In this document: positions 1-28,734 of the stretch, piece after piece
How positions within the stretch are numbered: position 1 is the stretch's first letter
How the letters are laid out: the number at the start of each line of letters is the position of its first letter
Translations under genes and position numbers: made by a program
Notes under the pieces: generated by a model
Told to the model about the DNA's origin: nothing
Database searches by the model: none
Seen by the model: the letters and a program-made list of their open reading frames with translations, nothing else
Assembly (NCBI GenBank): GCA_009760855.2
Contig: WPIO01000035.1
Location: forward strand, 3,621,001-3,685,000
Length of the DNA stretch: 64,000 nt
Source of the DNA: Cristatella mucedo
Lineage: Eukaryota > Bryozoa > Phylactolaemata > Cristatellidae
Direction: 5' to 3'

Positions 1-659
1 CAAGAGATTGCAACTGGTGCACAACTCAGCAGCTAGGCTTGTCTGTCGTGAGCATTGCAGTTGCCACATTACACCACTTCTCGCCGACCTGCACTGGCTA
101 CCAGTCAAGCAACGGATTGACTTAAAGGTTTTGTCGCTCACTTTTAGGTCACTTCATTCTTTGGCTCCAGCCTATCTCTCAGATCTACTCCCCCACCAGG
201 CCACGCATCGTACCACCTGCTTTTCGGAATCCAACAGTCTACAAGTACCTCGTACAAACCTCAAATCCTTTGGAGACCGTGCATTTAGTTTTTATGCTCC
301 CAAAGCCTGGAACTCCTTCCCGACTTACGTCAGAACATCACCTGACTTGACCACAATTAAAAAGAACTAAAAAACACACCTATTTAGGACAGCATTTAGT
401 GGGTCCCTGTGATTCTTCTTTCCTGTGATTAGGCCTGCTGACACTGTGCATGCTGCCACTAACCACTTTTGCATGCTGACCCTGTGCATGTCACCCTTAA
501 CCATGTTAATCATTTTGTTTGTTTATCAAGCACGATTTTACTCACCATTCAATTGCATTTCCCTTTGCAGCAAATGTAAATTGCCTAGAGAGACATTAAG
601 TTCTCCGAGGGCACTTTATCAAATGCATTATTAATATTTTTATAATTATTATTATTATC
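1..659 (+). mobile_element. LINE-A copy, 3' part (RT C-terminal region and 3' tail)
   Basis: A CR1/L2-like non-LTR retrotransposon, cut by the window edge. The open stretch 8-370 encodes the conserved post-RT block QLVHNSAARLVCREH, ITPLLADLHWLPVKQRIDLK, LAPAYLSDLL and APKAWNSFPT. The 3' UTR follows and ends in ATT repeats near 640-659. This element defines the family called LINE-A here. Confidence 0.85.
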
Positions 660-1775
660 GGATATCACTTGTATGCTGACGATACTCGGCTGTATTTGTC
701 AATTAAACCCCTGAAAACTGCTAAGCAACTGATAAACTGAATACTTGCCTTGCCGACATTCGATCCCGGTCGTCGGAAAATTTCTTGAAACTAAATGGCA
801 ACACAACTGATCTGCTGCTCATAGGACACCCTTAGCATGTGGCTGGACTAGAAGGCTTTGGTGTTTAAATAGGTGATGCTGTTGAGCGACAATAACCATC
901 TGCTAGGAATTTAGGTGTCTTCAGCAACTGCCTAAATTTTGAAAGCTTTGTTAAGAAGACTGTTTGCACAGCTAGCCATAATGTCCGATCCCTATCTAAG
1001 ATTAGGAACTGTCTTCCACGGTGGCTTTCAAAAATTTTAACCAGCTCCTTAGTTCAGTCTCAGCTAGATTATTGTAATTCCCTTATGGCTGGGCTACCAA
1101 ACAAAGCCACTAGGCCACAGCAGCTGGCTTTGAATATGGCTGCAAGGCTAGTTTGCACTTCCCAGAGGTTTGACCATGTGTCTCCTTTGCTAAATAAGCT
1201 AGGATGGGTGCCATTTGATCAGCTGATACAGAGCAGAGTTCTAAAGCTGACCCATAAGGCCTGCCGCGGCTTGGCTCCTCTGTACCTAGCTGAATTGTTG
1301 CACCAATTTCATCTTCCTCGTGCCCTCAGGTCCTGTGTGGATAATGACTTAGCTGTTCCGTTTCTCTGCTTAAAGGCCGTTGGTGGCAGAAGCTTCTGCT
1401 CTGCAGGACTAGGCTGTGTAGCTCGCTTCCACGATTCTTAGGCGATGACCAAATACTTTCCTGCTGCCTATTATCGTACATCCTTTCCAGTGGTCCTGAG
1501 CTCCTACCTCCATGCTACTCGCTACCTCAACTGCTCCACTGACTCTGCTATGCTTCTCACTTCCTCCTAGTTGTGTGAGATGAAGTCTGCTGGCTACCGA
1601 ATGCTTCCGAAAGCCGCTTACAATAACAATAATAATAATGCACTTCATAAAGCACCCTCAGAGAACTCGATCTCTTCCTAGGCGCTTATGCTGTGAATGG
1701 GCTATACAAACTCTCCTGCATAACACCCACATAGTCTTTGTGGCTTTGTGGAATTACAGATGGAGATACCTTGCA
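660..1775 (+). mobile_element. LINE-B copy, 5'-truncated and degenerate
   Basis: A second CR1/L2-like family. Near 664-695 a YADDTRLYLS-type RT active-site motif can be read. At 1085-1441 comes AGLPNKATRPQQLALNMAARL, FDHVSPLLNKLGW, RGLAPLYLAELLHQF. The 3' tail after the ORF (about 1445-1770, ending near CTTTGTGGCTTTGTGG) recurs at 19.2, 28.8, 33.7 and 45.2 kb. Frameshifts and stops make it non-functional. Confidence 0.75.
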
Positions 1776-3722
1776 TTTCATTTTGCTGGTCGTTCCCCCG
1801 GATGACAATTCTGGCTCTGCCACTGGTCAATGGTATGTCGTGTGACTTCCAGGCTCAGATGAGCTAGCCGTTGGTTGTAAAATATATTTAAAATATATGA
1901 AGCAGTAATACTAAGCTTACCAGTTGGTACAATATAGGCCTGCCTTGGTTTCTTGATGACCACCTGTATCCGACTTGGCATTGCCACCATCAGCTTTTGA
2001 AATTTGTAGAGCTGGGTCTACTCTGCAGCATTCAATTGAGACCGGTTCTACACACCCTCCGGTTCCCAGCGAAATAAACTGCCTTTACTGATCTTTGTTT
2101 GAGAGATTCTCTTACGTCACGGGCCTGCGGTTTCCCGTGTACCAGGAAGCAGCTTCGTGTGTCACACAGATGCATCAGGAATCCATCGCTATTGCCCCTG
2201 ACAGAAATTTAAGGACCATCTCTTTTTAGGTGGAGCTCAGACACACCTGCAGAGCGGAGAGCATTATGCAGCTCCCTCTTAATAAATGCACTGAGCTCAA
2301 CAACATCGTGAGGCAAGCTTGAGCCGGAGTCATGACCAAAAAAAAATATCAGGATGCACTCACTTAGGTGCACTAAGGCTATTGCTGATGAGATCCTTGC
2401 TCCTTGTCCTCGATGAATGGCTGCTACCTTGCTCGATCGTTCTGTCCAGTTTTCTGTTCTGCCTCAACTTGTTCCATCGCGATATGTCACTAGGGAGCAT
2501 ATTTCAATGGGGCAATAGCTAGAAGTTTAGCTTGAGATTGGCAGCATTTTTAGTTACATCAATTGTCGGACAGCTGCTGGCCTATAGGAAGAAGCAGATG
2601 AAGTATGCCGAACTATCAAGCTATCTGACTATCAGGCTAGTTCATTCCAGACAAGTCGTTTGCACGAGTATGTTGACTTAGGTGAGCCAGTGACCTCACT
2701 GTAGCAGTGACCTTGGTGTGTCGATGACCTTTGGCCAGCTTGTTACTCTGTTGTCGAGTAACATGGGTGTCCTGTGAATTCGGTTTGCATGTTACCTCGG
2801 TGTGCAAGTTGCCATAGTGTGCCAGTGATTTTAGCTTACCATTGACCCTAATTAGATACATTTACTTAGGTAGGTAGGACTCTTAAATCTGCGGTAGAAC
2901 AGTGCAACTGCCTCAGGACTTCTGCAGTTTCGGCAACCAGCGACGATCGCATTCTTCGTCTAAACCAGCTGCAGTGGTGTCTCCGGCTTAAGCAAGTGAT
3001 GCACAACGGAGTTGACAAACTGCTTTCACTTAGGCTCTGGCCTTGCCCTTTCGCTCCCCCTGCAGTCGGTAGCAGGCATCTTCCTACAGCACCCCAAAAC
3101 TGCACCGGAACGCATTTTTCGGTAGTGCTTTGGAGGAACCGAAGAGCAATGAATAAGTCGAGGCACTCTCTCAGCCTGGCCACTGAACAATCCCTACAGC
3201 TGACAGTGTAGTCATGACAAGCAAATCCCCTGGATATCGAAATGCATTTCGTCAGTATTCGAAGGCATTCTGGAGATGAATGTTTGAATGTTGTTCATTT
3301 ATCTCACGCTTTCCTGTGCTTAGCACGACGAATGTTCCTCACAGGGACCCTGGAGAGCCTAGAGTATAAATTTTGGCTGTGCTTGAATGGGAGTTTGCCC
3401 TTCTGTTAAGTGTCATTAGCTTACCCGAGTGATTGATGGTTCTTTGGGAAGAGATAGATTTATCGGCAGGTATATTGGACTTTGGCCGTTCGCTATGGCA
3501 TTCAGCCAATGTATAGCTGCTTCAAGCAGGCCTGGTCTCCAATCATAATAATCTGGAGAAAAAAACTGAAAGCTTCTGCTGCCTTCTGGTGCTTGGCTTC
3601 CCTGCTGTCGCTGCTGCTGCTTTCGTGACTTGTGAGCTATGCAAGATCCATTGTCAGAGCCCATCTTCATCAATTACCCCTATGCATGGCAAGAGTTGCC
3701 TGTTACTCTTGTACGTTCCCAG
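1776..3722. other. Unassigned PYROXD1 intron sequence, left part
   Basis: No PYROXD1 exon, RNA gene or clear transposon was recognised. Between about 2,640 and 2,860 there are loose repetitions of a GTGACCTTGGTGTGC-like phrase, possibly a very old tandem array. Short open frames here show no recognisable domains. Confidence 0.4.
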
Positions 3723-21355
<17,633 letters not shown>

Positions 21356-21370
21356 CGTTGGCTGCGAATT

Positions 21371-21376
21371 AATAAA
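21371..21376 (+). promoter_or_regulatory. Candidate PYROXD1 poly(A) signal (proximal)
   Basis: AATAAA lies 15 bases after the PYROXD1 stop codon. If used, the 3' UTR would be only about 30-40 nt. A second AATAAA lies at 21649-21654, before the SPIN-like element, and would give a UTR of about 310 nt. The sequence does not show which is used. Confidence 0.5.
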
Positions 21377-21648
21377 ATTCATGCAACCTCACTTGCATGC
21401 TCCGTGGCAGAACTGAACTATTCACCCGATAGCGGATGTCTCTCACTGTAAACGTTGGATGCTGTTGGATATGCCATAGAGCTTGCACTTAGCAGCAATT
21501 TGTTTGACTTTTTCAACGCCTTTGACGCCTGCCGAGTTTCGGTGTGACTTAACCTTGTTTCACATGCACTCCATCCCATTCTGCCGATAAACAGGAATAC
21601 CATTAAGCTCCTGTAGCCGACTCAATAGTCTAAGATTAAAGTATTGTC

Positions 21649-21654
21649 AATAAA
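21649..21654 (+). promoter_or_regulatory. Candidate PYROXD1 poly(A) signal (distal)
   Basis: AATAAA in an AT-rich context, 294 bases after the stop and 116 bases before the target-site duplication of the SPIN-like element. It is an alternative to the very close proximal signal. Confidence 0.4.
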
Positions 21655-21777
21655 TATATCTGTATTTTTATGTTACCGTTTTTATCGTAATCCTGCTAGA
21701 GACACTATTTGTAGCTCTGACCGTTCTTCTAATGACTTGACTTCTAATGAGCCTGTCAGCAACTCATGTTTCTATGA

Positions 21778-21963
21778 CAACGGTTCTCAACCTGTGGGTT
21801 GCCACCCCTTTAGGGGTCGAAAGACCCTTTCACTGGGATCGCATAAGACCATAGGAAAACACGCATTTCCACATTTCGCTCGCAATATTCTTATGGTTGG
21901 GGGTCGCCATAACATGAGAAACTGTATTAAAGGGTTGCGGCATTAGAAGGTTGAGAACCACTC
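21778..21963. mobile_element. SPIN-like hAT miniature element (MITE)
   Basis: A 186-bp non-autonomous DNA transposon with terminal inverted repeats: left CAACGGTTCTCAACC, right GGTTGAGAACCACTC. Internal phrases GGGGTCGAAAGACCCTTTCA, CATAAGACCATAGGAAAACA and GGTTGGGGGTCGCCATAACA are those of SPACE INVADERS (SPIN) hAT elements. SPIN spread horizontally among tetrapods and some invertebrates. It is flanked by an 8-bp target duplication, TTCTATGA (21770-21777) and TTCTGTGA (21964-21971), with one mismatch. No transposase is present. Similarity was recognised by eye. Confidence 0.87.
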
Positions 21964-21971
21964 TTCTGTGA

Positions 21972-22975
21972 AATCGGCTACTCCGAAAACAACGTAGTGT
22001 TTGACGCTAAGACCTCTCCTTATTGCTCGTGCCAAAAAAGGGCAAGCCATTCACTTAGCCTAAATCCAGTTTGATGTTCTTCATTCATATACTGCATACG
22101 CAATTAACCACTCAGCATTATTATTCCCTGGGAAATATTGAAGCATCGCACATTCTGGTATTACTGCCTCGTCTCGAATTGTGTTGCGACATTATACTGA
22201 GTTCTACTGATCTAGCTTGCTACTTTATGTTAAGGGCTGGTGCTGGTGCACATTTGGCTACTGAGTTCTGCAACTTTTTATTCAAATTGGCTGAAGACGT
22301 TTACATCGTTCACTTGTGTAGATAGGTTTCGGTTTCCCTTAAAATGAACCTCTGTGCGGCCTTAATTCAAACCATGGGCTTGCATGGCGGTCGGCTTACG
22401 AGTGTCTGCAGCCGTATATCGCACTCTCTGTTTAGGTCGAAGGGTAGGAGAGGAGCCGGCATCACTCTACCTCATCCGGCAGCCTAACTTTAACGGTTAC
22501 TGAAATCTGTATGTCTGATTAATCCAGGCATGTTCACACAGGCAGCAAGGTGTTCGCCAACTCGTGATATTTCTCACTGACGATGGCTTAACTACCTTTA
22601 TCAAGAATATCCCTCTCAGTGAGTCCCTGCTCTGCCTGGTAATTTATGTGTACTTCCGCTTAAAGCTCCTCAAGACAATCGCACCCATTCGCAATCGTTC
22701 TTGCAAAAGGGTCTAGTAAAACCATCAATCTTTGTTGACACTTACGTATTCAAAAAGTCGTTAAACATAGCATCTAGCTGAAATGGCCTGAGGTATAATT
22801 AGATTATCGTGTTTCCGCCGAGTTTTCATGCAGAACCGCTTGAAAGATAACAGAAACTGATCAGCCGCTCTGCTCACACCTGAAATTTATTTACCTGCAT
22901 TGTAGAATTGCTTGTAGGTGTTGCAAACTATTTGGGGAAAACGAGAATTTCATTACTTTAGTGGCTTTTCTGATT
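21972..22975. other. Unassigned intergenic stretch
   Basis: No recognisable gene or repeat. One 84-codon plus frame at 22071-22325 has hydrophobic segments but no family resemblance. Confidence 0.35.
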
Positions 22976-24250
22976 TTTGTATCAACAATCAATTCCATTC
23001 ATCAATTTTTTTCTAATATACTAGTATAAATAGAAATGTCATTGCCAACGTAAAAGAACAAAGTCAGAGGCACGTATGGTGTGTTGAGAACCCTGAATAG
23101 GAAGTATTTGAGATTGGTAGGCCGGTGCAAATGAATGAAGGATCCTGAAGAGGATTGATATAATCTTGCTTTTTCGAAATGCTGCATGATGTTGAGCTAC
23201 GTGGCATTTTTAGTGGGTAGCTGTCCAATATTGCTGTTGCTAGAATCGCTACAGACAACCCACGCTGAACAATTTTGCACCAACCATAAGTGCCTTATTG
23301 AGCAGGCAAAACTACCTGAAAGTACCCAGCAACAGAAGTCTATAATTAATTGTACAAATGTTAGAACCATCGTGGCTGTGTGATCCTAATTTAAGGAAAT
23401 TGATTTTCGCATTGCTACGCAAATGAAAGTAGGCTTGACTGAAATTAGTGTTTTCATGAAATGAAATACCATTTCTTGAATAGAACACCAACATTTCGCG
23501 AAGATGCTAACAACGAGAAATATGCAGCCGAGACCATTTTCAAGCTTATTCCGTCTAATTTCTCAATGACGCTATGTTTTCCTTTAGTCTTGTTAACGTT
23601 GTAGCTATTAAACGGGTTACATTATCGTTTGATGGGATAACGTTTTGCTGACATCGAAGTGCAAACGTGAGAAAAACATGCAGTCAAGAAGCCAAGAGAT
23701 GTTGGCATCTTCAAGTAGGGAAAGATCAAAGCACAGTACAGCTGTGTGGTTTCTGTATACACGACGAATGCCCAGACCTCGCTTCACGATTATGTCGGCA
23801 AGAGGAAGGTTATACATCAAAATAAAGAAGTGGACCGAGAGCGATGCTTTAAAGGCCCAACCTTTAACCCTTGGGCGTTGAGATTTAAATTTCCCACTGA
23901 GATTGGTCTCAAATCAAAGCTGCATATACCTGTTAGAGATGAGAAGTACTCTTGAAGGATTTGGAGATCTGCACTATCAAACGCTGCAAAAATATTTAGC
24001 AGAACCAGCTGAGAGATTATATATAATCATCATTCCTTTGGAAGGTCGTTATACACTCTCAGCTGTGCTTAGTCTGTGGAGGGATTAGCTCTCAAACCTG
24101 CATGCAAATTACTTGCTTGGTTGGATTGTTTATATGACTTTTATTGGTCTCATATTACTTGTTCGTGTCTCAGATAGGGTGGCAACAGATATATGTGTGA
24201 TAGCTGCTCAAGTCCCTTGACTTGTTGTGACATCTTAATGAGTACCATGA
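22976..24250 (-). mobile_element. Degenerate LINE-A-like copy
   Basis: Minus-strand 23820-23617 gives NLPLADIIVKRGLG and NHTAVLCFDLSLLEDAN. This parallels the LINE-A active-site region (LPLADVIAKHxLG, TQLYLCFDPS), with the YADD motif destroyed. Flanking sequence up to about 24.25 kb continues into decayed RT palm and fingers. Assignment of 22.98-23.5 kb is less certain. Confidence 0.55.
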
Positions 24251-24404
24251 CATTTGCCTCCTTAAAAGATTATAGGAAAAACTCAGTGGCTAATAAAAAT
24301 TCATTATCTTATGAACGCGGGGAAGCGGCAAATCTTAGCATCTAGGAAGGATACTAGTTGGTATGGAATCTAGAGGCTTAGTAATCATATTACACTGGGC
24401 GATG

Positions 24405-24510
24405 AGCTTTGAGACGAGGTCAGACGGATAGGCTTAAAGGTGAGAATCGCCCTTCCTAAGTTCAAACAGAGGTCGTGGGCTTGAGCCCTGTCGTCGTCAT
24501 TATTATTATT
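24405..24510 (+). mobile_element. SINE-1 head fragment
   Basis: Contains GAGGTCGTGGGCTTGAGCCC, the B-box part of SINE-1, followed by a short ATT run. Confidence 0.5.
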
Positions 24511-25985
24511 GAGCTTAGTATCCCAAGCTTGGTCTGCGGTAAACCATAGACATCCAAAAGACTATTTAAATTGTGCTTAGTTAGATGCATGAAATCTGTT
24601 AGAAAGTCTAAAAGCGGCACTTGTAGAATTTGCCCCAAATAATGCAAATTGACAAAGAATCCAGCCGGTGAGATTAAGCAGATATGTATTTGCACACACG
24701 TTTCATGCTAAAGTGCACGAGGTTTTGTGATTCACATATGGTTTTTATACTGAATACTAAAATACGTAATGCACAGTGAAATAGATGCGATTGTGGTCGG
24801 ATGAACAGCATTAGTAGCACTTGAAGTTGGCTTCATACAATCACGGAAGAATATTTGATCGAGAACGTTTACTTTGGTGTGTTTAGGGCAATGCATACTA
24901 GCCGACTGATAAAACTAAATAAGTCAACGCGCGAAATACGGCAGTTCTTTTGAGAGCAGTTGAGTTATTGAAGGGAATATTTTAAAATCACTCAGTATGA
25001 GAAAGGGACGAATTGTGCAACATATATCCGAAATCAGATTGTTTACCAAACTAAACCGTGGTCAAAGGAAACAGTTATAGTTTGCCCTTTGAGTACTTAC
25101 GTGATACCATAAAATAGTCGTCTGACTATTATATGGTGAATCCCAAAAATTGAGTGCCCTTCATCGTTTCTCTCGCGGGTGGCTTTCCCAAGTTTACAGC
25201 ATTAATTACAAAGTTGAACTTTAAATTCGATCTGAGTATGGGAGCATCACTGCATGCTCGCTCTTAAAGGCGGATATAAGCTGATTGAGGGGCTAGGGCA
25301 TTAAGGGGCTGCGGATGGGGTTTGCCGATCGACTCGGGCTGTTTGCAGCTCGACTTTGAGGGTAGGGAGCTCGTCCTTCACGATCCGGATAGCGGTTTCG
25401 GGTCCTCAAGTCAGCAATTCTTTGTTTCCCACTCCAAGTGGAAGCAATGGCCACCAAAGCTCTGTAAACGAGGCCGATGAATTGGGTTATCTCTATTTCA
25501 CTGTTTTTACGTATCTCTTTTTACCTCTGCTGTATCTTCGTGGGTCTCCCGGAGTATGGGCTAAAAGTGGAGCGGCACAGGATCGGTCGGATTGGAATCG
25601 CTGGACTCGTCCGATGTCACCGGCCCGGAGATGCTCAAGCTATAGTTCACAGGGGTCAATAAGGTCGCACCTTTAGCGAACTTCCGAAGCGCTATTGGCT
25701 GAAATAATATTTTCTAGACCCGCTAGGAGTAGCCAGAATTAGCCATTCAATTCGGCTCCACTTGCTGTTAAGTTAACTACTTCTTATCACTATTGCCAAC
25801 GGACGGACGTATGACTATCTGACCTTAACGTATAACGTATTTTGAATCTCGATTTGGCTACCCACGTACTACTAAGCAGCTTAATTAGCTTCTTGGTTTT
25901 AATTGATTGCAAGCGCCCCTGTTTAGCTGCTCAGAACCCATGAAATGCTCTCGACTACTGACTGTTTTCATTTGAATATTATACA
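24511..25985. other. Unassigned intergenic stretch left of the CpG island
   Basis: AT-rich to about 25.1 kb, then gradually richer in GC. A 106-codon plus frame at 25356-25676 is not recognisable as a protein. Confidence 0.35.
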
Positions 25986-26571
25986 GGCGGCTCTGGGCAC
26001 TTCGCATCAATTCCACGATCTCATCGAACCGCTTAAAGGAAAGCATGCTTAGCTCTGAGGAAGCGCATTCATTCTCTACAAAAGCTCGCCGCCGACTCCT
26101 CACAATATTTCCAGCGAGCTGTATTCTTCTCCTACGCTTCCGCGTGCCAGCTGGTAGCTCGCGGTTTCGCTCGCCGCCCGAAGCGCCTAGCCTGGCTCCT
26201 GGGCGGAATACCGATCTAGCGACTCAGTCCGCACGCGCTATTTGCACAAGTGCTTAGCGCGGCTCCAAATCTGGATTCCCTCGGCTGGCTGCGAAAACCT
26301 GGCGCACGCCCCTCGTCGCGCGGTCCTTTCGCGAGTCGCGCACTGCAGCTACGGCGTACTTTTGAGTAAATGCTAATTATCGCCGCAGGTGGCTCCCCGG
26401 GTTTCGCTGAGTAAATTCGTTGAGCAAACGGCTATCGGGCCTTACAAACAGTCGTCTGCCAAAAATATCTACGCTTTTCCGAAGCGGGCTCCGGCCCGGC
26501 GGCAATGAGAGCTGAGCGAAGAGGCGCATCGCAAGAGATCGAACGCACTGCGAGCTCGCGCGCTTTGGCGC

Positions 26572-26615
26572 AGCGCATTCCCTGCGCGCGGCTCGCGGCG
26601 CGCAGGGAATGCGCT
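26572..26615. repeat. Perfect 18-bp hairpin in the CpG island
   Basis: Arms 26572-26589 and 26598-26615 are exact reverse complements (core GCGCATTCCCTGCGCGC) around an 8-base loop GGCTCGCG. It could form a very stable stem in DNA or RNA. Function unknown. Confidence 0.9.
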
Positions 26616-27075
26616 CTCGGCAGCGACCGAGTCGGCTGCTGCTGCGACTGGAGGAAGGAGAGGGAGGCGTCGAGTTCAGAGTTCAGGTCGTCAGACGCGC
26701 AGAGCGCGAGGAACGCGCGAGCCCGCGGTCGCTCGAATGGCGCTGCTACCGCCTCGGCCGCCGCACCCCGGTCGGCGGCGGCGGCCGAGGCAGCCGCCGG
26801 CTGGCGTCGTCTCTACGTGGGAGAGAGAGCGGAGTCAGCCGGCGTGGAGTCGCTGAGCAACGAGCGGGCGCAGCATTGAGTCCGGACGATAGCGGCGGTT
26901 TGCTTAAGGCGTCGGCCGTATGTTGAAAACTTAGGCTTCTTTAGAGCATTCGCCGTCGTTTTTACACGTCTGTCGAGTGCTTGCGACGCGGTCAAATGTC
27001 ATCGGTCGGTGGTCTCGAGCTTTCTTTTTTAAACAGTGCACACTATCGATGCATCTAGCGCGGCGAACCCCCGCG

Positions 27076-27093
27076 GGCGCGTACGTACGCGCC
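27076..27093. repeat. 18-bp perfect palindrome
   Basis: GGCGCGTACGTACGCGCC reads the same on both strands. It is inside the CpG island. It may be a symmetrical binding site or chance in CpG-rich DNA. Confidence 0.85.
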
Positions 27094-27914
27094 GCGAAAA
27101 ATGCCACCCTAGCCCTGTGGCGTGATTTCAATTCGCCGAACGCCAGAATTGGCGCCGCCGCAACCGCGCAGGTACGCGCTTCAAGCGCTTCAGAAGCCCG
27201 AGTCCGCACGCACCGAGCTTCGTGCGAAACGAGCTTTCGCGGCGACGCCGATAGCGGAGGCGCGCCGTTACGATACGTCGGCTCGTTCGTTGAGCTCCCG
27301 GGGCCACCTCCAACTCACTTTTCGGCGGACTCGAAGGTAAAAGCGTTTAAAAGGGAGTTGCACAAATAGGCAAGTTTCTATCGCAGAGGCTGCAGCAGAC
27401 CTTACAGCACCGGCGCCTGCTCGCGTCTGCTGGCAGAGCGACCGGGCGCCTGCCCCACGCCAGCGTCTCGAAACGCGTGGTCTCGCCCGCGGCGCCGCGG
27501 CTTCGCTCGTGCGGTAAGCGCTAGCTAGAGCTCCGCCGGCGCCCGCTTCCCGACACTCGCTGCTTCCCCCTCCCACACCACCACCACCCCCCCCCCCCTG
27601 CCAGCCTCGAGGCCTCTCAGCTTGCAGCACTCGGCGACGCGTGCACAGCAACGCCCAGGGGCGGAGCACTGCAATTTATTACGTACGCCCAGCGACTACC
27701 TACTCAATTCCCAGTGTACTCAAACGGAAGTGTTTCGTATTGAGTCGGGAAACGAGGCGAGTTTCCATCGCGATGGGAAATCAAGGAGCACCCGACTGCT
27801 TTCGTTCGTCGGCGCGCGGAGTGAACTGACACCCCCCCCCCCCACTGCACACCTGCGCCTCGGGGCTCGTAGTCCTGCCCAGCGGGCTTCGCTCGTGTCC
27901 GCCGCTTTAAATCT

Positions 27915-28085
27915 AAGGCGGTTCATTTGCATAGCGCCCTAAAAGAACTTAATATTTATTCAGGCACTTCGCATGCGCCGCGGGGCTCGAGCCCACGACA
28001 ACCTAGGCCTGACCTTGGTCGGGGAGAGCAATTTAGCCCTCTGGGCCAAACCGGCTTGGCGGTATCCGCTGCGCCCTCGCAGCCC
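27915..28085 (-). mobile_element. SINE-1 copy at the edge of the CpG island
   Basis: The minus-oriented tail (TTGCATAGCGCCCTAAAAGA) is followed by the head GGGGCTCGAGCCCACGACAA and CTGACCTTGGTCGGGGAGAG. It marks the right part of the island. Confidence 0.75.
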
Positions 28086-28110
28086 CTTCTAGCTACTTTC
28101 TCGCATCCCC

Positions 28111-28734
28111 GAACCGCCAGCTCGTCAATGCGCCTCCTCGTCGGTTGAATAAAACAAAACGGGCTAAAGAGTTGGCTGTGCTGTGCGCCATCTAGACCGA
28201 GCTGTCAGCCAGCCTGGCGTCGTTTGCTAAACGGTGCGGTCTCCGCGGCGGTCGCGAAGTACCGTTTCAGCGGCTACCGCTCTCTCATTCCTTGCTTGAC
28301 CCCAGTCGCTCTGGGAAGCGCAACGGTTCCGTAGCTTTTTGCTTGCTCTGCATACCAAAGAGACACAATGAGGTTAATGAAGGCGCGAGCACCGGCGGCC
28401 ATAGACGAATGTCATTATTTAAATGAGCATGAGAGGCCAAAGATTTCGCGCGAGGCTGCTAAAACTAGTCCTCTTTCCTAAACGGAAGCTTTGAAATAAC
28501 GCAATGCATCCTTTCTTTCATGCTAAACATTATTTCAGCCATATACGGATCACGAATTGAATGCTTTGATTTGATGAGAAGGTAAATAGTTTAGTCTTTA
28601 CTGTGCAAGTAAGTCAATTGCAATAACTATGTCATTTATATAATCTTAAATGAGTTGTAACTTTAAAGATTATTGTCCATAAGTTACGGTAAGACTTTTT
28701 TCGCAAGCAGCATTGATATCTAGTAAGACGTTAA
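28111..28734. other. Unassigned stretch right of the CpG island
   Basis: GC content falls back to an AT-rich level. No feature was recognised. Confidence 0.35.

Larger units (their letters stand above)
25990..28110. promoter_or_regulatory. CpG-rich island, probable promoter of an unidentified transcript
   Basis: A roughly 2-kb block, abruptly rich in G, C and CpG (GCGCGC, GGCGGCGGCGG and CGCGGCGCC runs) compared with AT-rich flanks. Many overlapping open frames exist on both strands, but none resembles a protein, as expected when stop codons are depleted by composition. Possible plus-strand donors include CGCAG|GTACGC near 27,170, GAAG|GTAAAA near 27,337 and GTGCG|GTAAGC near 27,510. It lies between the convergent 3' ends of the two recognised genes, so it is the promoter of neither. 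Confidence 0.6.

Noticed and set aside
26505-27942. Many overlapping open frames of 60-133 codons on both strands in the CpG island
   Set aside because: Stop codons are rare in CpG-rich DNA. The products are Arg/Ala/Ser-rich and resemble no family, and opposite strands are open equally.
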